A DNA stretch of 11,069 nt from Candidatus Solincola tengchongensis (GCA_015711895.1 JACVJH010000113.1:1-11069), one strand, 5' to 3'. Shown: positions 1-7,044, numbered from the stretch's first letter. The notes: a model not told the origin generated them from the sequence alone. Numbers and translations are program-made.

Positions 1-2
1 CC

Positions 3-849
3 GGAGACGCCATCCTGGGCATGGACAAGGCGGCGGGCGGGCACCTTACCCACGGCACGCACGCCAACATCAGCGGGGCCCTTTACCGGGCCCATTTTTA
101 CGGGGTGAACAGGGAGACGGAGAGGCTCGATTACCGGGAGATCGCGGAGATAGCCCGCCGTTGCCGCCCCCGCCTGATCATCGCCGGGGCCAGCGCTTAC
201 CCCCGGGACATCGATTTCCGGGCCTTCCGGGAGATCGCCGACGAGGTGGGGGCCATACTCATGGTGGACATGGCCCACTTCGCCGGCCTGGTAGCGGCCA
301 AGGGGAGGGATGGTCCTCTGCCGGGAACGCTACGCCCGCGAGCTGGACCACGCCGTATTCCCCGGGATCCAGGGCGGCCCGCTGATGCACATCATCGCCG
401 CCAAGGCGGTGGCCCTGAAGGAGGCGGCGCAACCGGAGTTCGCCGCCTACCAGCGGCAGGTGGTCAAAAATGCCAAAAAGCTGGCGGAGGCCCTGGCGGA
501 GAGGGGGTTGCGCATCGTATCCGGGGGGACGGACACCCATCTCCTCCTCGTGGACCTGCGCCCCCTGGGGCTCACCGGCAAGGAGGTGGAGGAAGCGCTG
601 GACGCGGTGCGCATCACGGTGAACAAGAACAACGTCCCCTTCGACGACAAGCCCCCCGCGGTTACCAGCGGGATACGCCTGGGGACCCCGGCGGTAACCA
701 CCCGCGGCATGGGGGAGGAGGAGATGGTGGAGATCGCCGACCTCATAGCCGCCGTGGTCCATAACCTGGGCTCGGAGGAGGTCATGCGCGAGGTGCGCCG
801 CCGCGTGGACGAGCTCCTGGCCGGTTTTCCGCTGTACCCCCACCTCTGA
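3..849 (+). pseudogene. glyA: Serine hydroxymethyltransferase, 5'-truncated by the window edge and internally deleted/frameshifted
   Basis: GlyA converts serine and tetrahydrofolate to glycine and 5,10-methylene-THF using PLP. The visible part begins in the large domain (frame of position 3) with GGHLTHG, then SAYPRDID and VDMAHFAGLVAAK up to about position 302. The reading then continues in the frame of position 310 with RGGMVLC, HAVFPGIQGGPLMHIIAAKA, VSGGTDTHLLLVDL, NKNNVPFD and TSGIRLGTPA, ending at TGA 847-849. Family members carry about 23 residues between these blocks, including the TTTTHKT segment whose lysine binds PLP. That segment is absent and the frame changes, so about 68 or 71 nt are missing. 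As written, no active enzyme can be made. Roughly the first 110 residues lie outside the window. The rest of the gene is well conserved and codon bias is normal, so an assembly collapse or a very recent deletion is more likely than long decay. Family identity is certain; the status of the break is not. Confidence 0.9.
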
Positions 850-878
850 ACGGCGCCGGTAAGGTCGGGAGGTAACGG

Positions 879-1349
879 GTGAGTAGGCCCAGCTGGGAAG
901 AGTACTTCATGTCCATCGCCGGACAGGTAGCGACCCGCTCCACCTGCCTCAGGCGCCAGGTGGGATGCATCATCGTGGTGGAGAAACGCATCGTGGCCAC
1001 GGGATACAACGGGGCTCCCGTGGGGCTCCCCCACTGCGAGGAGGTGGGATGCCTGCGGGAGCGGCAGGGGGTCTCCCCGGGGGAGAGGCATGAGCTATGC
1101 CGCGGCCTGCATGCCGAGCAGAACGCCATCATCCAGGCGGCCATGCACGGCACGGCGGTGAGGGGAGGGGTCCTCTACTGCACTCATAAACCCTGCGTCC
1201 TGTGCACCAAGATGCTCATCAACGCGGGGATAACCCGGATCTACTACCGGGAGGGGTACCGGGACACCCTGGCCGACGACCTGGCGGGGGAGGCGGGACT
1301 GCAGCTGGTCTGCATGCTGGAGGAGGCACCCGGTTGCTCTACCTTCTGA
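879..1349 (+). CDS. comEB: Deoxycytidylate (dCMP) deaminase family protein
   Basis: A zinc-dependent dCMP deaminase of the ComEB type makes dUMP, the thymidylate synthase substrate, so it links functionally to GlyA-derived methylene-THF. The 156-residue protein has the zinc/catalytic signature: H78-A-E80 (zinc ligand and proton shuttle) and P105-C106-V-L-C109 (two cysteine ligands). The N-terminal VGCII and TGYNGAPVGLPHC segments are typical of the family. An extra Cys-rich stretch at residues 53-74 (C53, C58, C74) lies just before HAE, as in many dCMP deaminases. The start is GTG at 879, chosen because GGGAGG sits about 6 nt upstream. It lies 29 nt after glyA and its 3' end overlaps the next gene by 16 nt, so an operon with translational coupling is likely. 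Confidence 0.93.
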   Translation: MSRPSWEEYFMSIAGQVATRSTCLRRQVGCIIVVEKRIVATGYNGAPVGLPHCEEVGCLRERQGVSPGERHELCRGLHAEQNAIIQAAMHGTAVRGGVLYCTHKPCVLCTKMLINAGITRIYYREGYRDTLADDLAGEAGLQLVCMLEEAPGCSTF

Positions 1350-2485
1350 TCTTCGCCGTTTCCCTGTTTCTGGCGCTCTTCCTCACCCCGGTAGCCCGGA
1401 AATGGGCGGTGAAGCTGGGGGCGGTGGACATGCCTCACGACCGCAAGGTGCACGAGAACCCCACCCCCACCCTGGGCGGGTTGGCCATTCTCCTTGCGGT
1501 GGTCTTTTCCACGCTGGCCGGGAAGGTGCTGGTGCGCGTCTTCCCCTCCCTGGCCCGGCCGGTGGGGATGTCCGACGCCCTCTCCTCCTACCAGCTTCTG
1601 GGAATCATCATCGCCTCCTCGCTTATCGCCGTCCTGGGAGCGGTGGACGACATGCGGCGCCTCTCGCCATGGATGAAGCTGGCCGGGCAGGTGGCCGCCT
1701 CCCTGGTGCTCATCTCCTTCGGGGTGGAGATAAGCACCGTGGCCCTGCCCCGGGGGAACGTCATCGACCTCACCGCCAGCCCCCTGCTCTCCATTCTCCT
1801 CACCCTCCTCTGGATGGTGGCCTTCACCAACATCATCAACCTCATAGACGGCCTGGACGGGCTGGCCGCGGGGGTGTGCACCATCTCCGCCGCCGCCTTC
1901 TTCGTCTACGGCACGCGCATCGGTGGCGACCCCAACACCCTTCAGGCCACGGTAATATCCGCCGCCGTGGCCGGCGCCTGCCTGGGTTTCCTGCGCCACA
2001 ACTTCCATCCGGCGAGCATATTCATGGGCGACTCCGGCGCCATGTTCCTGGGTTTCATCCTCGGGGCGGTGAGCATCCAGGGCATACTCAAGAGGACTGC
2101 GGTGGCCACCCTGTTCACCCCACTCATCATCCTGGCCGTGCCCATCGTGGACACCGGCCTGGCCATCCTGCGACGGGCGCGCAAGGGAAAGCCCTTCCAC
2201 TACGCGGACAAGGAGCACATCCACCACCGCTTGTTGTACATCGGCCACTCCCAGAGGCAGGCGGTCCTCATCATCTACCTCTGGACCGCCCTGCTCACGG
2301 GGATAGCCCTCTCCCTGGAGTTCGTGGCTTCCCGGACCATCATCTTCACCCTCTTGGCCGTGGGGGTGGCCAGCCTCCTGGCGACCACCCTCCCGCGCAT
2401 CGTGTCGGGGGGCCGCGAGCTGGAGAAGGAGGAGGAGAACTTCGTCGGGACGGACTGGAAGGGGGAGGGACGGGACGAGGGGTGA
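1334..2485 (+). CDS. wecA: Polyprenyl-phosphate N-acetylhexosamine-1-phosphate transferase (WecA/TagO/MraY family)
   Basis: This is an integral membrane enzyme that transfers GlcNAc-1-P (or a related sugar) from its UDP form to undecaprenyl or decaprenyl phosphate. It is the first step of wall-linker, teichoic acid or arabinogalactan synthesis. The 383-residue protein is a chain of hydrophobic helices with family motifs in order: HENPTPTLGG (residues 40-49), the Mg2+-binding DD pair (105-106), NIINLIDGLDGLA (166-178), FMGDSG (230-235) and HIHHR (295-299), the last marking the WecA/TagO branch rather than MraY. The C-terminal tail from about 370 is charged and cytoplasmic. I chose TTG at 1334 because AGGAGG (1321-1326) sits 7 nt upstream. 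The frame stays open further left, to an ATG at 1202, but that extension is polar, overlaps comEB and has no ribosome site. The exact sugar substrate cannot be read from the sequence. Confidence 0.93.
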   Translation: MLYLLIFAVSLFLALFLTPVARKWAVKLGAVDMPHDRKVHENPTPTLGGLAILLAVVFSTLAGKVLVRVFPSLARPVGMSDALSSYQLLGIIIASSLIAVLGAVDDMRRLSPWMKLAGQVAASLVLISFGVEISTVALPRGNVIDLTASPLLSILLTLLWMVAFTNIINLIDGLDGLAAGVCTISAAAFFVYGTRIGGDPNTLQATVISAAVAGACLGFLRHNFHPASIFMGDSGAMFLGFILGAVSIQGILKRTAVATLFTPLIILAVPIVDTGLAILRRARKGKPFHYADKEHIHHRLLYIGHSQRQAVLIIYLWTALLTGIALSLEFVASRTIIFTLLAVGVASLLATTLPRIVSGGRELEKEEENFVGTDWKGEGRDEG

Positions 2486-2675
2486 GGCCTTTGAACCCGG
2501 GCCCGGCCCCTTCCGGCCCGCGCATCCTGAGGGGAGGCCCTTCGTCTTCCCGGGGCTGGGGCGTTCCCGGCCATTTCTCGTGTCCAGCGCGGATTCCCCC
2601 CTGACGCACGTGGGCCGGTGGTCCATGTCGACCTCCCGGTTGGGCGCCTGCAACCCCCTGCAGTGTGTGCGTCGC

Positions 2676-2757
2676 TTGTTAAAATGGATATATAATATGA
2701 CTTAGGAGTTTAATATAATAACCATTTATAGCTTTATATGATCCTGTCGAATATCAC
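2676..2757. other. AT-rich island with inverted repeat
   Basis: This roughly 80-nt A+T-rich patch contains TATAAT twice (2691-2696 and 2714-2719). It also holds an inverted repeat, AAATGGATAT (2682-2691) against ATAACCATTT (2718-2727), 9 of 10 positions complementary with 26 nt between the arms. No well-spaced -35 hexamer was found for either TATAAT on the plus strand. It may be a promoter/UP-element region, a duplex-unwinding segment, or the scar of an inserted element. None of these can be decided from the sequence. Confidence 0.4.
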
Positions 2758-2759
2758 AT

Positions 2760-2797
2760 GGGTGAAAGCGTGTGCGGTGGGTAAAAGCGTATGCGGC
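2760..2797 (+). repeat. Imperfect tandem repeat, two 19-nt units
   Basis: GGGTGAAAGCGTGTGCGGT (2760-2778) is followed directly by GGGTAAAAGCGTATGCGGC (2779-2797). Sixteen of 19 positions match and all three differences are transitions. It lies at the right edge of the AT-rich island. The function is unknown; a degraded repeat or a protein-binding iteron are both possible. Confidence 0.5.
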
Positions 2798-3114
2798 GAC
2801 GGCGCGATCAATCATGCCCGCATTGTCCGCTTTGCGGAAAGGAATGTCGCCCCCACCCGCGGCTTGTCGCCTTCGCCCGCGGCTTTAGGCCTTCAACCAG
2901 GAGGGCGTATTCCCCGGAGCGGAGAGGGGGCGGGGCGAAGCCTCTCGCACGGGGGCTTCCCCCTGCACGGCGGGGTGGCAGCAGGGCTTGGCCGTGAGCA
3001 TCCGATCTCGCCAGCCCTCGAGGGAGGATGGCCCCCGGGGCCCGTGGGCGGGGCGTGAGGCGGACGATAAAGGACCCACCTGACCCCGGTCATGGCGCGC
3101 GCGGGGCCGTGTTG

Positions 3115-3120
3115 TATAAT
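3115..3120 (+). promoter_or_regulatory. -10 box (TATAAT) for the radical SAM gene
   Basis: A perfect TATAAT lies 32 nt before the GTG start at 3153, giving a short leader of about 25 nt that contains the ribosome site GGAGGGAGGA (3141-3150). The region 17 nt upstream (3092-3097) does not resemble TTGACA, so the -35 contact is weak or an activator may be needed. Confidence 0.5.
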
Positions 3121-3152
3121 GCACTCCGGTCGCCCGTCGGGGAGGGAGGAGA

Positions 3153-4412
3153 GTGAAGGGGAAGACCGAGATGAACGGCGAGCCTTCGATGGACGGCGGG
3201 AAGGGAAGACCGACCCTTGCCCGCAGGCTGAGGCGCGAGTTCTACCGCGCCTTCGGGCCTCCCACCTTCCCCCTCTTCATGGCCGCGGGGGGATGGCTCT
3301 TGAAGAGCATCGGGCCCCATATACCCTTCGTCCGTTTCGCCAGGCCGGACCGTTTCTCCTACCACCTGCCTCCGGTCAAGTCTCGGGCCTACGAGCGTTT
3401 CTACCGCAACATCGTGAACCGTGGCCTGGGAAGGGAATGGGGACCCCACGCCGTGACCATCGCCGTCACCCACGACTGCAACGCGCGCTGCGTGCACTGC
3501 AGCGCCTTCCGCCGCTCCCGCGAGGGGACGCTGACCACCGGCGAATGGTGCCGGGTCATCGACCAGTGCGCGGAACTGGGCATCACGGACATCATCATCA
3601 CCGGGGGCGAGCCGTTGCTCAGGCCCGACCTGGACGTCCTCATCCGCCGCATCGTGGAGAACGACTGCGTTGCCGACCTCTTCACCAACGGTTCCCTCCT
3701 CACCGGGGAGAACCTGGACCGGCTGCGCGAGGCGGGATGCGACACCATATTCGTCAGCCTGGACAGCCCGGTCCCCGAGGAGCACGACCGCCTGCGCGGC
3801 GTGCCCGGCCTTTACGACAAAGTGATGGAGGGGATCGAGAGAGCGGTGGCGCGCGGGATGTACGTGGGCCTTTCCACCTACATGAGCCGGGAATGGGTGA
3901 GGAGGGGATACCACCACGAATTCCTGGCCATCTGCAAGAAGCTGGGGGTGCGCGAGCTCACCGTCTTCGACCTGGTGCCCACGGGAAAATGCCTCAAGCA
4001 GGATGAACTCATCCTCACCGACGCCGAGAGGGAGGCCTTCCGGGTCCTCCACGAGGAACAGTGGAAGGACTTCCGCGGGCCGCGGGTGTGCATGATGTGC
4101 CACGTGAACGACCCTCATATAATGGGGTGTTTCGGCGTGAAGTGGCAGATACACATAACCCACAACGGTTTCGTCACTCCCTGCGATTTCACTCCCCTGC
4201 ACTTCGGCAACGTCAAGGAGGAGCCCCTGTGGGACATCTGGCACCGCATGAAGGTACACCCCGAGTACGACCGCAAGGCCATGACCTGCCGCATGCAGGA
4301 CCCCGAGTTCCGCCGCAAGTACGTGCACAAGATTCCCGAGGGCGCGGAGCTCCCCTTCCCCATCTACGATGTGGACGAGGAGCACCGTAAAGCGCGCCGC
4401 GCCTTCCCCTGA
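3153..4412 (+). CDS. Radical SAM protein with Cys-rich (SPASM-like) C-terminal region
   Basis: This radical SAM enzyme should cleave S-adenosylmethionine with a [4Fe-4S] cluster held by C109-NAR-C113-VH-C116 (CxxxCxxC). Core features follow in order: GGEP (residues 151-154, SAM amino group), DLFTNG (175-180) and VSLDSP (201-206). The C-terminal part has further cysteines at C313, C316, C326, C344 (within GFVTPC) and C379, a spacing like SPASM/twitch auxiliary-cluster domains. The N-terminal 100 residues form a separate basic/hydrophobic region (FPLFMAAGGWLL at 39-50) that may touch membrane. GTG at 3153 is chosen because GGAGG lies 7 nt upstream; in-frame ATGs at 3171 and 3189 have weaker sites. 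No precursor peptide, transporter or biosynthetic partner lies beside it, so the substrate is unknown. Lipid or cofactor modification is as plausible as peptide maturation. The superfamily is certain, the function is not. Confidence 0.9.
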   Translation: MKGKTEMNGEPSMDGGKGRPTLARRLRREFYRAFGPPTFPLFMAAGGWLLKSIGPHIPFVRFARPDRFSYHLPPVKSRAYERFYRNIVNRGLGREWGPHAVTIAVTHDCNARCVHCSAFRRSREGTLTTGEWCRVIDQCAELGITDIIITGGEPLLRPDLDVLIRRIVENDCVADLFTNGSLLTGENLDRLREAGCDTIFVSLDSPVPEEHDRLRGVPGLYDKVMEGIERAVARGMYVGLSTYMSREWVRRGYHHEFLAICKKLGVRELTVFDLVPTGKCLKQDELILTDAEREAFRVLHEEQWKDFRGPRVCMMCHVNDPHIMGCFGVKWQIHITHNGFVTPCDFTPLHFGNVKEEPLWDIWHRMKVHPEYDRKAMTCRMQDPEFRRKYVHKIPEGAELPFPIYDVDEEHRKARRAFP

Positions 4413-4552
4413 GAACCCCCGATCCCCCGGCCTGCCTTTCCCTCAGGGGCTGCGGAGGTGGGGGCGTCTGCAAGCCTAAGGACTGGATGGATTTTCTTCC
4501 CAAGGTCGGCGGTCATGGATTAAAATGGGGAGGGCAAGTCAGCGCGGCGGTG

Positions 4553-4566
4553 TTGCCGATCGGCAA
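4553..4566. promoter_or_regulatory. Perfect 14-nt palindrome in the leader of the GGDEF gene
   Basis: TTGCCGATCGGCAA is a perfect inverted repeat 20 nt before the ATG at 4587. Its left arm (GCCGAT, 4555-4560) can alternatively pair with ATCGGC at 4572-4577, so two exclusive RNA foldings are possible. A TAAAAT box at 4521-4526 could be the -10 of this transcript. The palindrome is either a dimeric repressor operator or an RNA element. One such palindrome in 11 kb is not far from chance expectation. Confidence 0.35.
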
Positions 4567-4586
4567 GAAGAATCGGCTGGCAAAAA

Positions 4587-4734
4587 ATGACAGATACACC
4601 TCAGACCACGGATACGCCTCGAGGGTCGGAGAAGGCGGAGGTCCGCCTGGCCTTCGCCGGGTTCAATTCCGCCTGCGGGCGGCTGGCCAGGGTGCTGGCG
4701 CAGTGTGAAGGCATTGAAGACCCCCGATTGGCCG
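4587..4734 (+). other. Out-of-frame N-terminal coding segment of the GAF-GGDEF gene
   Basis: From ATG 4587 the sequence codes, with strong G/C third-position bias, for a tail-like MTDTPQTTDTPRG followed by VRLAFAGFN-SACGRLARVL. The latter looks like the first strand and helix of a Rossmann or receiver-type fold. After about 4705-4735 the bias moves to the +1 frame, where the rest of the protein continues as FVKESAPHLILAAEG, a later strand of the same kind of fold. Frame 4587 remains open to 5096 but its later translation is Pro/Gly/Arg-rich nonsense. No ribosome site precedes GTG 4705. The two segments are therefore probably one gene interrupted by an indel (true or sequencing error), giving an intact protein of about 450 residues. 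Confidence 0.55.
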
Positions 4735-5943
4735 TCCGAGGTGGAGCCGCCGCCCCTGTTCACCGCCCGCGGCAGGTTCGTCAAGGAATCCGCTCCCCAC
4801 CTGATCCTGGCTGCGGAGGGCACGGACACGGCGAGCCTTCCGGCAGGAGAATACCAGATACTGGAAATCTACGAAGATTCCCCCCTGGCCTTGTTGCTGG
4901 AAAAGCTTACCGTCCTGGCCGCGGACAGCCGTCGCCTGAGCGGCGAGCTGCAGGAGATCACCGCGGTCTGTGCCGGCGCCGGCGTGGTGGAGGCCTACTC
5001 CGACCCCCTACCCAAGCTCTCCCAGCTCCTGGACAGGGCCATGGCCCTTTCCGGGGCCCGGGAGGGGATGGTCCTCTTCCCCGGCGAGGAGGTTGATTCC
5101 ATGCGGGTGGTCCTGGCCAGGGGGGAGAGGCTTGAGGCGGTGGTGGGGGGTTCCCTGGAGGTGGAGCGCTCCATATGCGGCCGTGCCTTCGACACTGGGG
5201 CCGTCGTGCACCATGCCGTGGAAGAGGGGACCGAGGAATCGGCTTTCCTGGGGGTGGAGGAGGGGGAGAACATCCTGGCCCTGCCCATGCGGGCGGAGGG
5301 AAGGGTGGTGGGGATACTGGCCCTGGTCTTCAGAGGTCTCCCGCAGACCAGGCACCTTCCACTCCTCGCGCTGGTGGCCGACCAGGGGGGGCTGGCGGTG
5401 CTCATCGCCCGCCTGTACTCCGAGCTGGAGACCAACGTGGTGACGGACTCCGCCTCCGGCCTCTACAACCGTAACTTCTTCCTGCAGAGGCTGCACGAGG
5501 AGATAAGCCGCGCCCGGCGCTACAGCCTCAACGTCTGCCTGGTCTTCCTGGAGATAGACGGTTTCGAGGAGTACGTGGAGAGGAACGGCCGTTTCCTCGG
5601 GGACCTGGTGATCTCCGACGTGGGCAGCATCATAAGGCGCAACACGCGAGAGGTGGACACGGCGGCCCGCTACCAGGGCCACACCTTCGCCGTCCTCCTC
5701 CCGGAGACCAGGAGGCTGGGAGCCATGCGCCTTGCGGAGCGCATCCGCAAGGTGGTGGAGGAATACCCCTTCCCCTCCCGGGAGAAGAAGGAGGTGGAGT
5801 CCCTCACCATGAGCGCCGGCGTGGCCTCCTACCCGGCATGCGCCGACAGCGAGGAGACGCTGGTGGAGCGGGCTCTGGCCGCCCTGGCCGCCGCTCGGAC
5901 GCAGGGCCCCAACCGAGTGCTCCTTTACGCCGAGGGGATGTAA
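4705..5943 (+). CDS. GAF domain protein with degenerate GGDEF domain
   Basis: The 412-residue reading from GTG 4705 holds a remnant of an N-terminal alpha/beta domain (residues 25-75), a GAF-like sensor domain (about 84-240) and a GGDEF-fold domain (about 243-410, starting DSASGLYNRNFF). The fold landmarks are clear, but the diguanylate cyclase active site is not. RYGGDEF is replaced by R-Y-Q-G-H-T-F (322-328), the first metal Asp of the D-x-D-x-F-K strand is Glu (LEIDGFEE, 281-288), and the usual N-D...G-H is ERNGR. Cyclic-di-GMP synthesis is therefore unlikely. A role as a GTP or c-di-GMP sensor, or as a scaffold, is inferred. The true start is probably ATG 4587 across a frame break. There is no signal peptide or membrane segment, so it is cytoplasmic. 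It stands alone between a radical SAM gene and a convergent glycosyltransferase gene. Confidence 0.8.
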   Translation: MKALKTPDWPSEVEPPPLFTARGRFVKESAPHLILAAEGTDTASLPAGEYQILEIYEDSPLALLLEKLTVLAADSRRLSGELQEITAVCAGAGVVEAYSDPLPKLSQLLDRAMALSGAREGMVLFPGEEVDSMRVVLARGERLEAVVGGSLEVERSICGRAFDTGAVVHHAVEEGTEESAFLGVEEGENILALPMRAEGRVVGILALVFRGLPQTRHLPLLALVADQGGLAVLIARLYSELETNVVTDSASGLYNRNFFLQRLHEEISRARRYSLNVCLVFLEIDGFEEYVERNGRFLGDLVISDVGSIIRRNTREVDTAARYQGHTFAVLLPETRRLGAMRLAERIRKVVEEYPFPSREKKEVESLTMSAGVASYPACADSEETLVERALAALAAARTQGPNRVLLYAEGM

Positions 5944-6145
5944 GGCGAGGATTCCGGCGGGAAACGGGGCAGGCGACTCGAACTCGCTCGGCTTTTACGT
6001 CCTTTAGGGGGTTGGAGAAGGGGGAATCCTGCGCAAAGAAGGCGCCTCTACGCCGAGCCCGGCAAGGTGGCCGTCCGGGCAGAGGCAGGCGGGCCGGATG
6101 TTCCCGAGCGGGGGAGGCGGAAGGACGCTCTATCCGAGATGGAGA

Positions 6146-6160
6146 GGGTCTCCGAGACCC
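6146..6160. terminator. Hairpin between convergent genes
   Basis: GGGTCT-CCG-AGACCC forms a 6-bp stem with a 3-nt loop, 11 nt past the stop of the minus-strand glycosyltransferase and about 200 nt past the GGDEF gene. There is no T-run on either strand, so intrinsic termination would be weak. The surrounding 5944-6170 stretch holds no other gene that I can see. Confidence 0.3.
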
Positions 6161-6170
6161 GGGATTCGGG

Positions 6171-6890
6171 TCAGCCTTTCAAGAGGTCCGCGTACTTGCG
6201 GCGCAGCCCCCAGACAACCTTCAGGCCTTCCCAGAAGATGTCGAAATCCATCTTCGACTCCCCGCCCCTGCGGTCGGTGAAGACGATGGGCACCTCCACG
6301 ATGCGGAACCCCAGGGCCTCGGCAACGAAGGTCATCTCGATCTGGAAGGCGTAACCCTGCGAGGTCACCCGGTCCAGGGGGATGGTCTCCAGTACCCGGC
6401 GGGTGTAACAGCGGAAGCCGGAGGTGGTGTCCACGGTCTTGGTGCGGGCCACAAGCTTGGTGTAAAGGTTGCCACCCCGGCTGATCATCCAGCGGAAGAG
6501 GCTCCAGTTCTCGCATCCCCCGCCCTTCACGTAACGGGATCCCACGGCGGCATCCGCTCCCCTGGCCGCCTCGTAGAGGCGAGGGATGTCGTCCGGGTTG
6601 TGGGAGAAGTCGGCGTCGATCTCGAAGAGATACTGAGCGCCTCTCTCCAGGGCATAGCGGAAACCGGCGCGGTAGGCGGTGCCCAGCCCCCCTTTTCCCT
6701 CCCGGTGCAGGACGGCCACCCGCTCGTCCTCGGCGGCCAAACGGTCGGCGATCTCCCCCGTCCCGTCCGGTGAGTTGTCGTCCACCACCAGGACGGAAAG
6801 GTCCAGGGGCTGGGCCAGGACGGCCTTGACTATCCTTTCCAGGTTTTCCCTCTCATTGTAAGTGGGAATGACCACCACGATCTCGCGCAT
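6171..6890 (-). CDS. Polyprenol monophosphomannose synthase (dolichol-phosphate mannosyltransferase-like, GT2)
   Basis: This enzyme transfers mannose from GDP-mannose to polyprenyl phosphate at the cytoplasmic membrane face, making the lipid-linked mannose used for lipoglycan and protein O-mannosylation. The 239-residue protein has the GT2 pattern of this family: IPTYNERENL (8-17), VVDDNSPDGTG (35-45), EIDADFSHNPDD with the metal-binding DAD (92-94), GSRYVKGGG (117-125), TSGFRCYTR (156-164) and QGYAFQIEM (178-186). It lacks C-terminal membrane helices, like bacterial Ppm1 catalytic domains. ATG at 6890 is chosen over an in-frame GTG at 6929 because a perfect extended -10 sits just before it, so translation from 6929 would start upstream of transcription. 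The GDP-mannose specificity is by family; GDP- or UDP-glucose cannot be strictly ruled out. Confidence 0.92.
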   Translation of the reverse strand: MREIVVVIPTYNERENLERIVKAVLAQPLDLSVLVVDDNSPDGTGEIADRLAAEDERVAVLHREGKGGLGTAYRAGFRYALERGAQYLFEIDADFSHNPDDIPRLYEAARGADAAVGSRYVKGGGCENWSLFRWMISRGGNLYTKLVARTKTVDTTSGFRCYTRRVLETIPLDRVTSQGYAFQIEMTFVAEALGFRIVEVPIVFTDRRGGESKMDFDIFWEGLKVVWGLRRKYADLLKG

Positions 6891-6896
6891 GGGAAG

Positions 6897-6905
6897 ATTA
6901 TACCA
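6897..6905 (-). promoter_or_regulatory. Extended -10 promoter giving a probable leaderless mRNA
   Basis: Read on the minus strand the sequence is TGGTATAAT, a TGn extended -10 with a perfect hexamer. It is followed by only CTTCCC before the ATG at 6890. Transcription starting the usual 6-7 nt after the hexamer would begin at the A of ATG. No good -35 is visible, as expected for extended -10 promoters. Confidence 0.65.
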
Positions 6906-7044
6906 CCAGGCCGGCTCTTCACCGTCCACGTGGGCGAGTTTTTCTTTTCGCCCCTGGAGGCCCCGAGAATATGCGTTCCGAGGCGTTTGCCCTCTCGCCC
7001 GAAGGAGCGAGCCTCGCCGCTTCCGCGGAGGCGTGAGGCGGTGG

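Larger units (their letters stand above)
2486..3114 (+). other. Long intergenic stretch without a convincing gene
   Basis: About 630 nt separate wecA from the -10 box of the radical SAM gene. Directly after the wecA stop, a GC-rich imperfect hairpin (arms 2498-2506 and 2513-2520, one bulged C) could slow transcription, but no T-run follows. Positions 2676-2757 are strikingly A+T-rich. The rest returns to GC-rich sequence with short imperfect tandem repeats (19 nt at 2760-2797; 20 nt at 2856-2895, 16/20 identical). Short open frames exist (for example 2738-3058 and 2791-2997), but they lack ribosome sites and their translations are Gly/Pro/Arg-rich without family resemblance. I see no tRNA or rRNA. 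Confidence 0.6.

Noticed and set aside
1244..2653. Long open frame on the minus strand opposite wecA
   Set aside because: It is the GC-rich antisense shadow of wecA: the translation is low-complexity Gly/His/Glu-rich with no family motifs, while the plus strand has all WecA motifs.
2791..2997. Short frame with a CPHCPLCGKEC zinc-knuckle-like start
   Set aside because: There is no ribosome site, the remainder is Arg/Pro/Gly-rich without a fold pattern, and cysteine spacing alone is easily met by chance here.
3090..4385. Long open frame on the minus strand opposite the radical SAM gene
   Set aside because: It has no recognisable domain, and the plus-strand gene carries an intact CxxxCxxC core and a good ribosome site.
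4413..4586. Possible c-di-GMP riboswitch before the GGDEF gene
   Set aside because: The conserved GEMM core and tetraloop-receptor elements were not found; only a palindrome and a weak -10 are visible.
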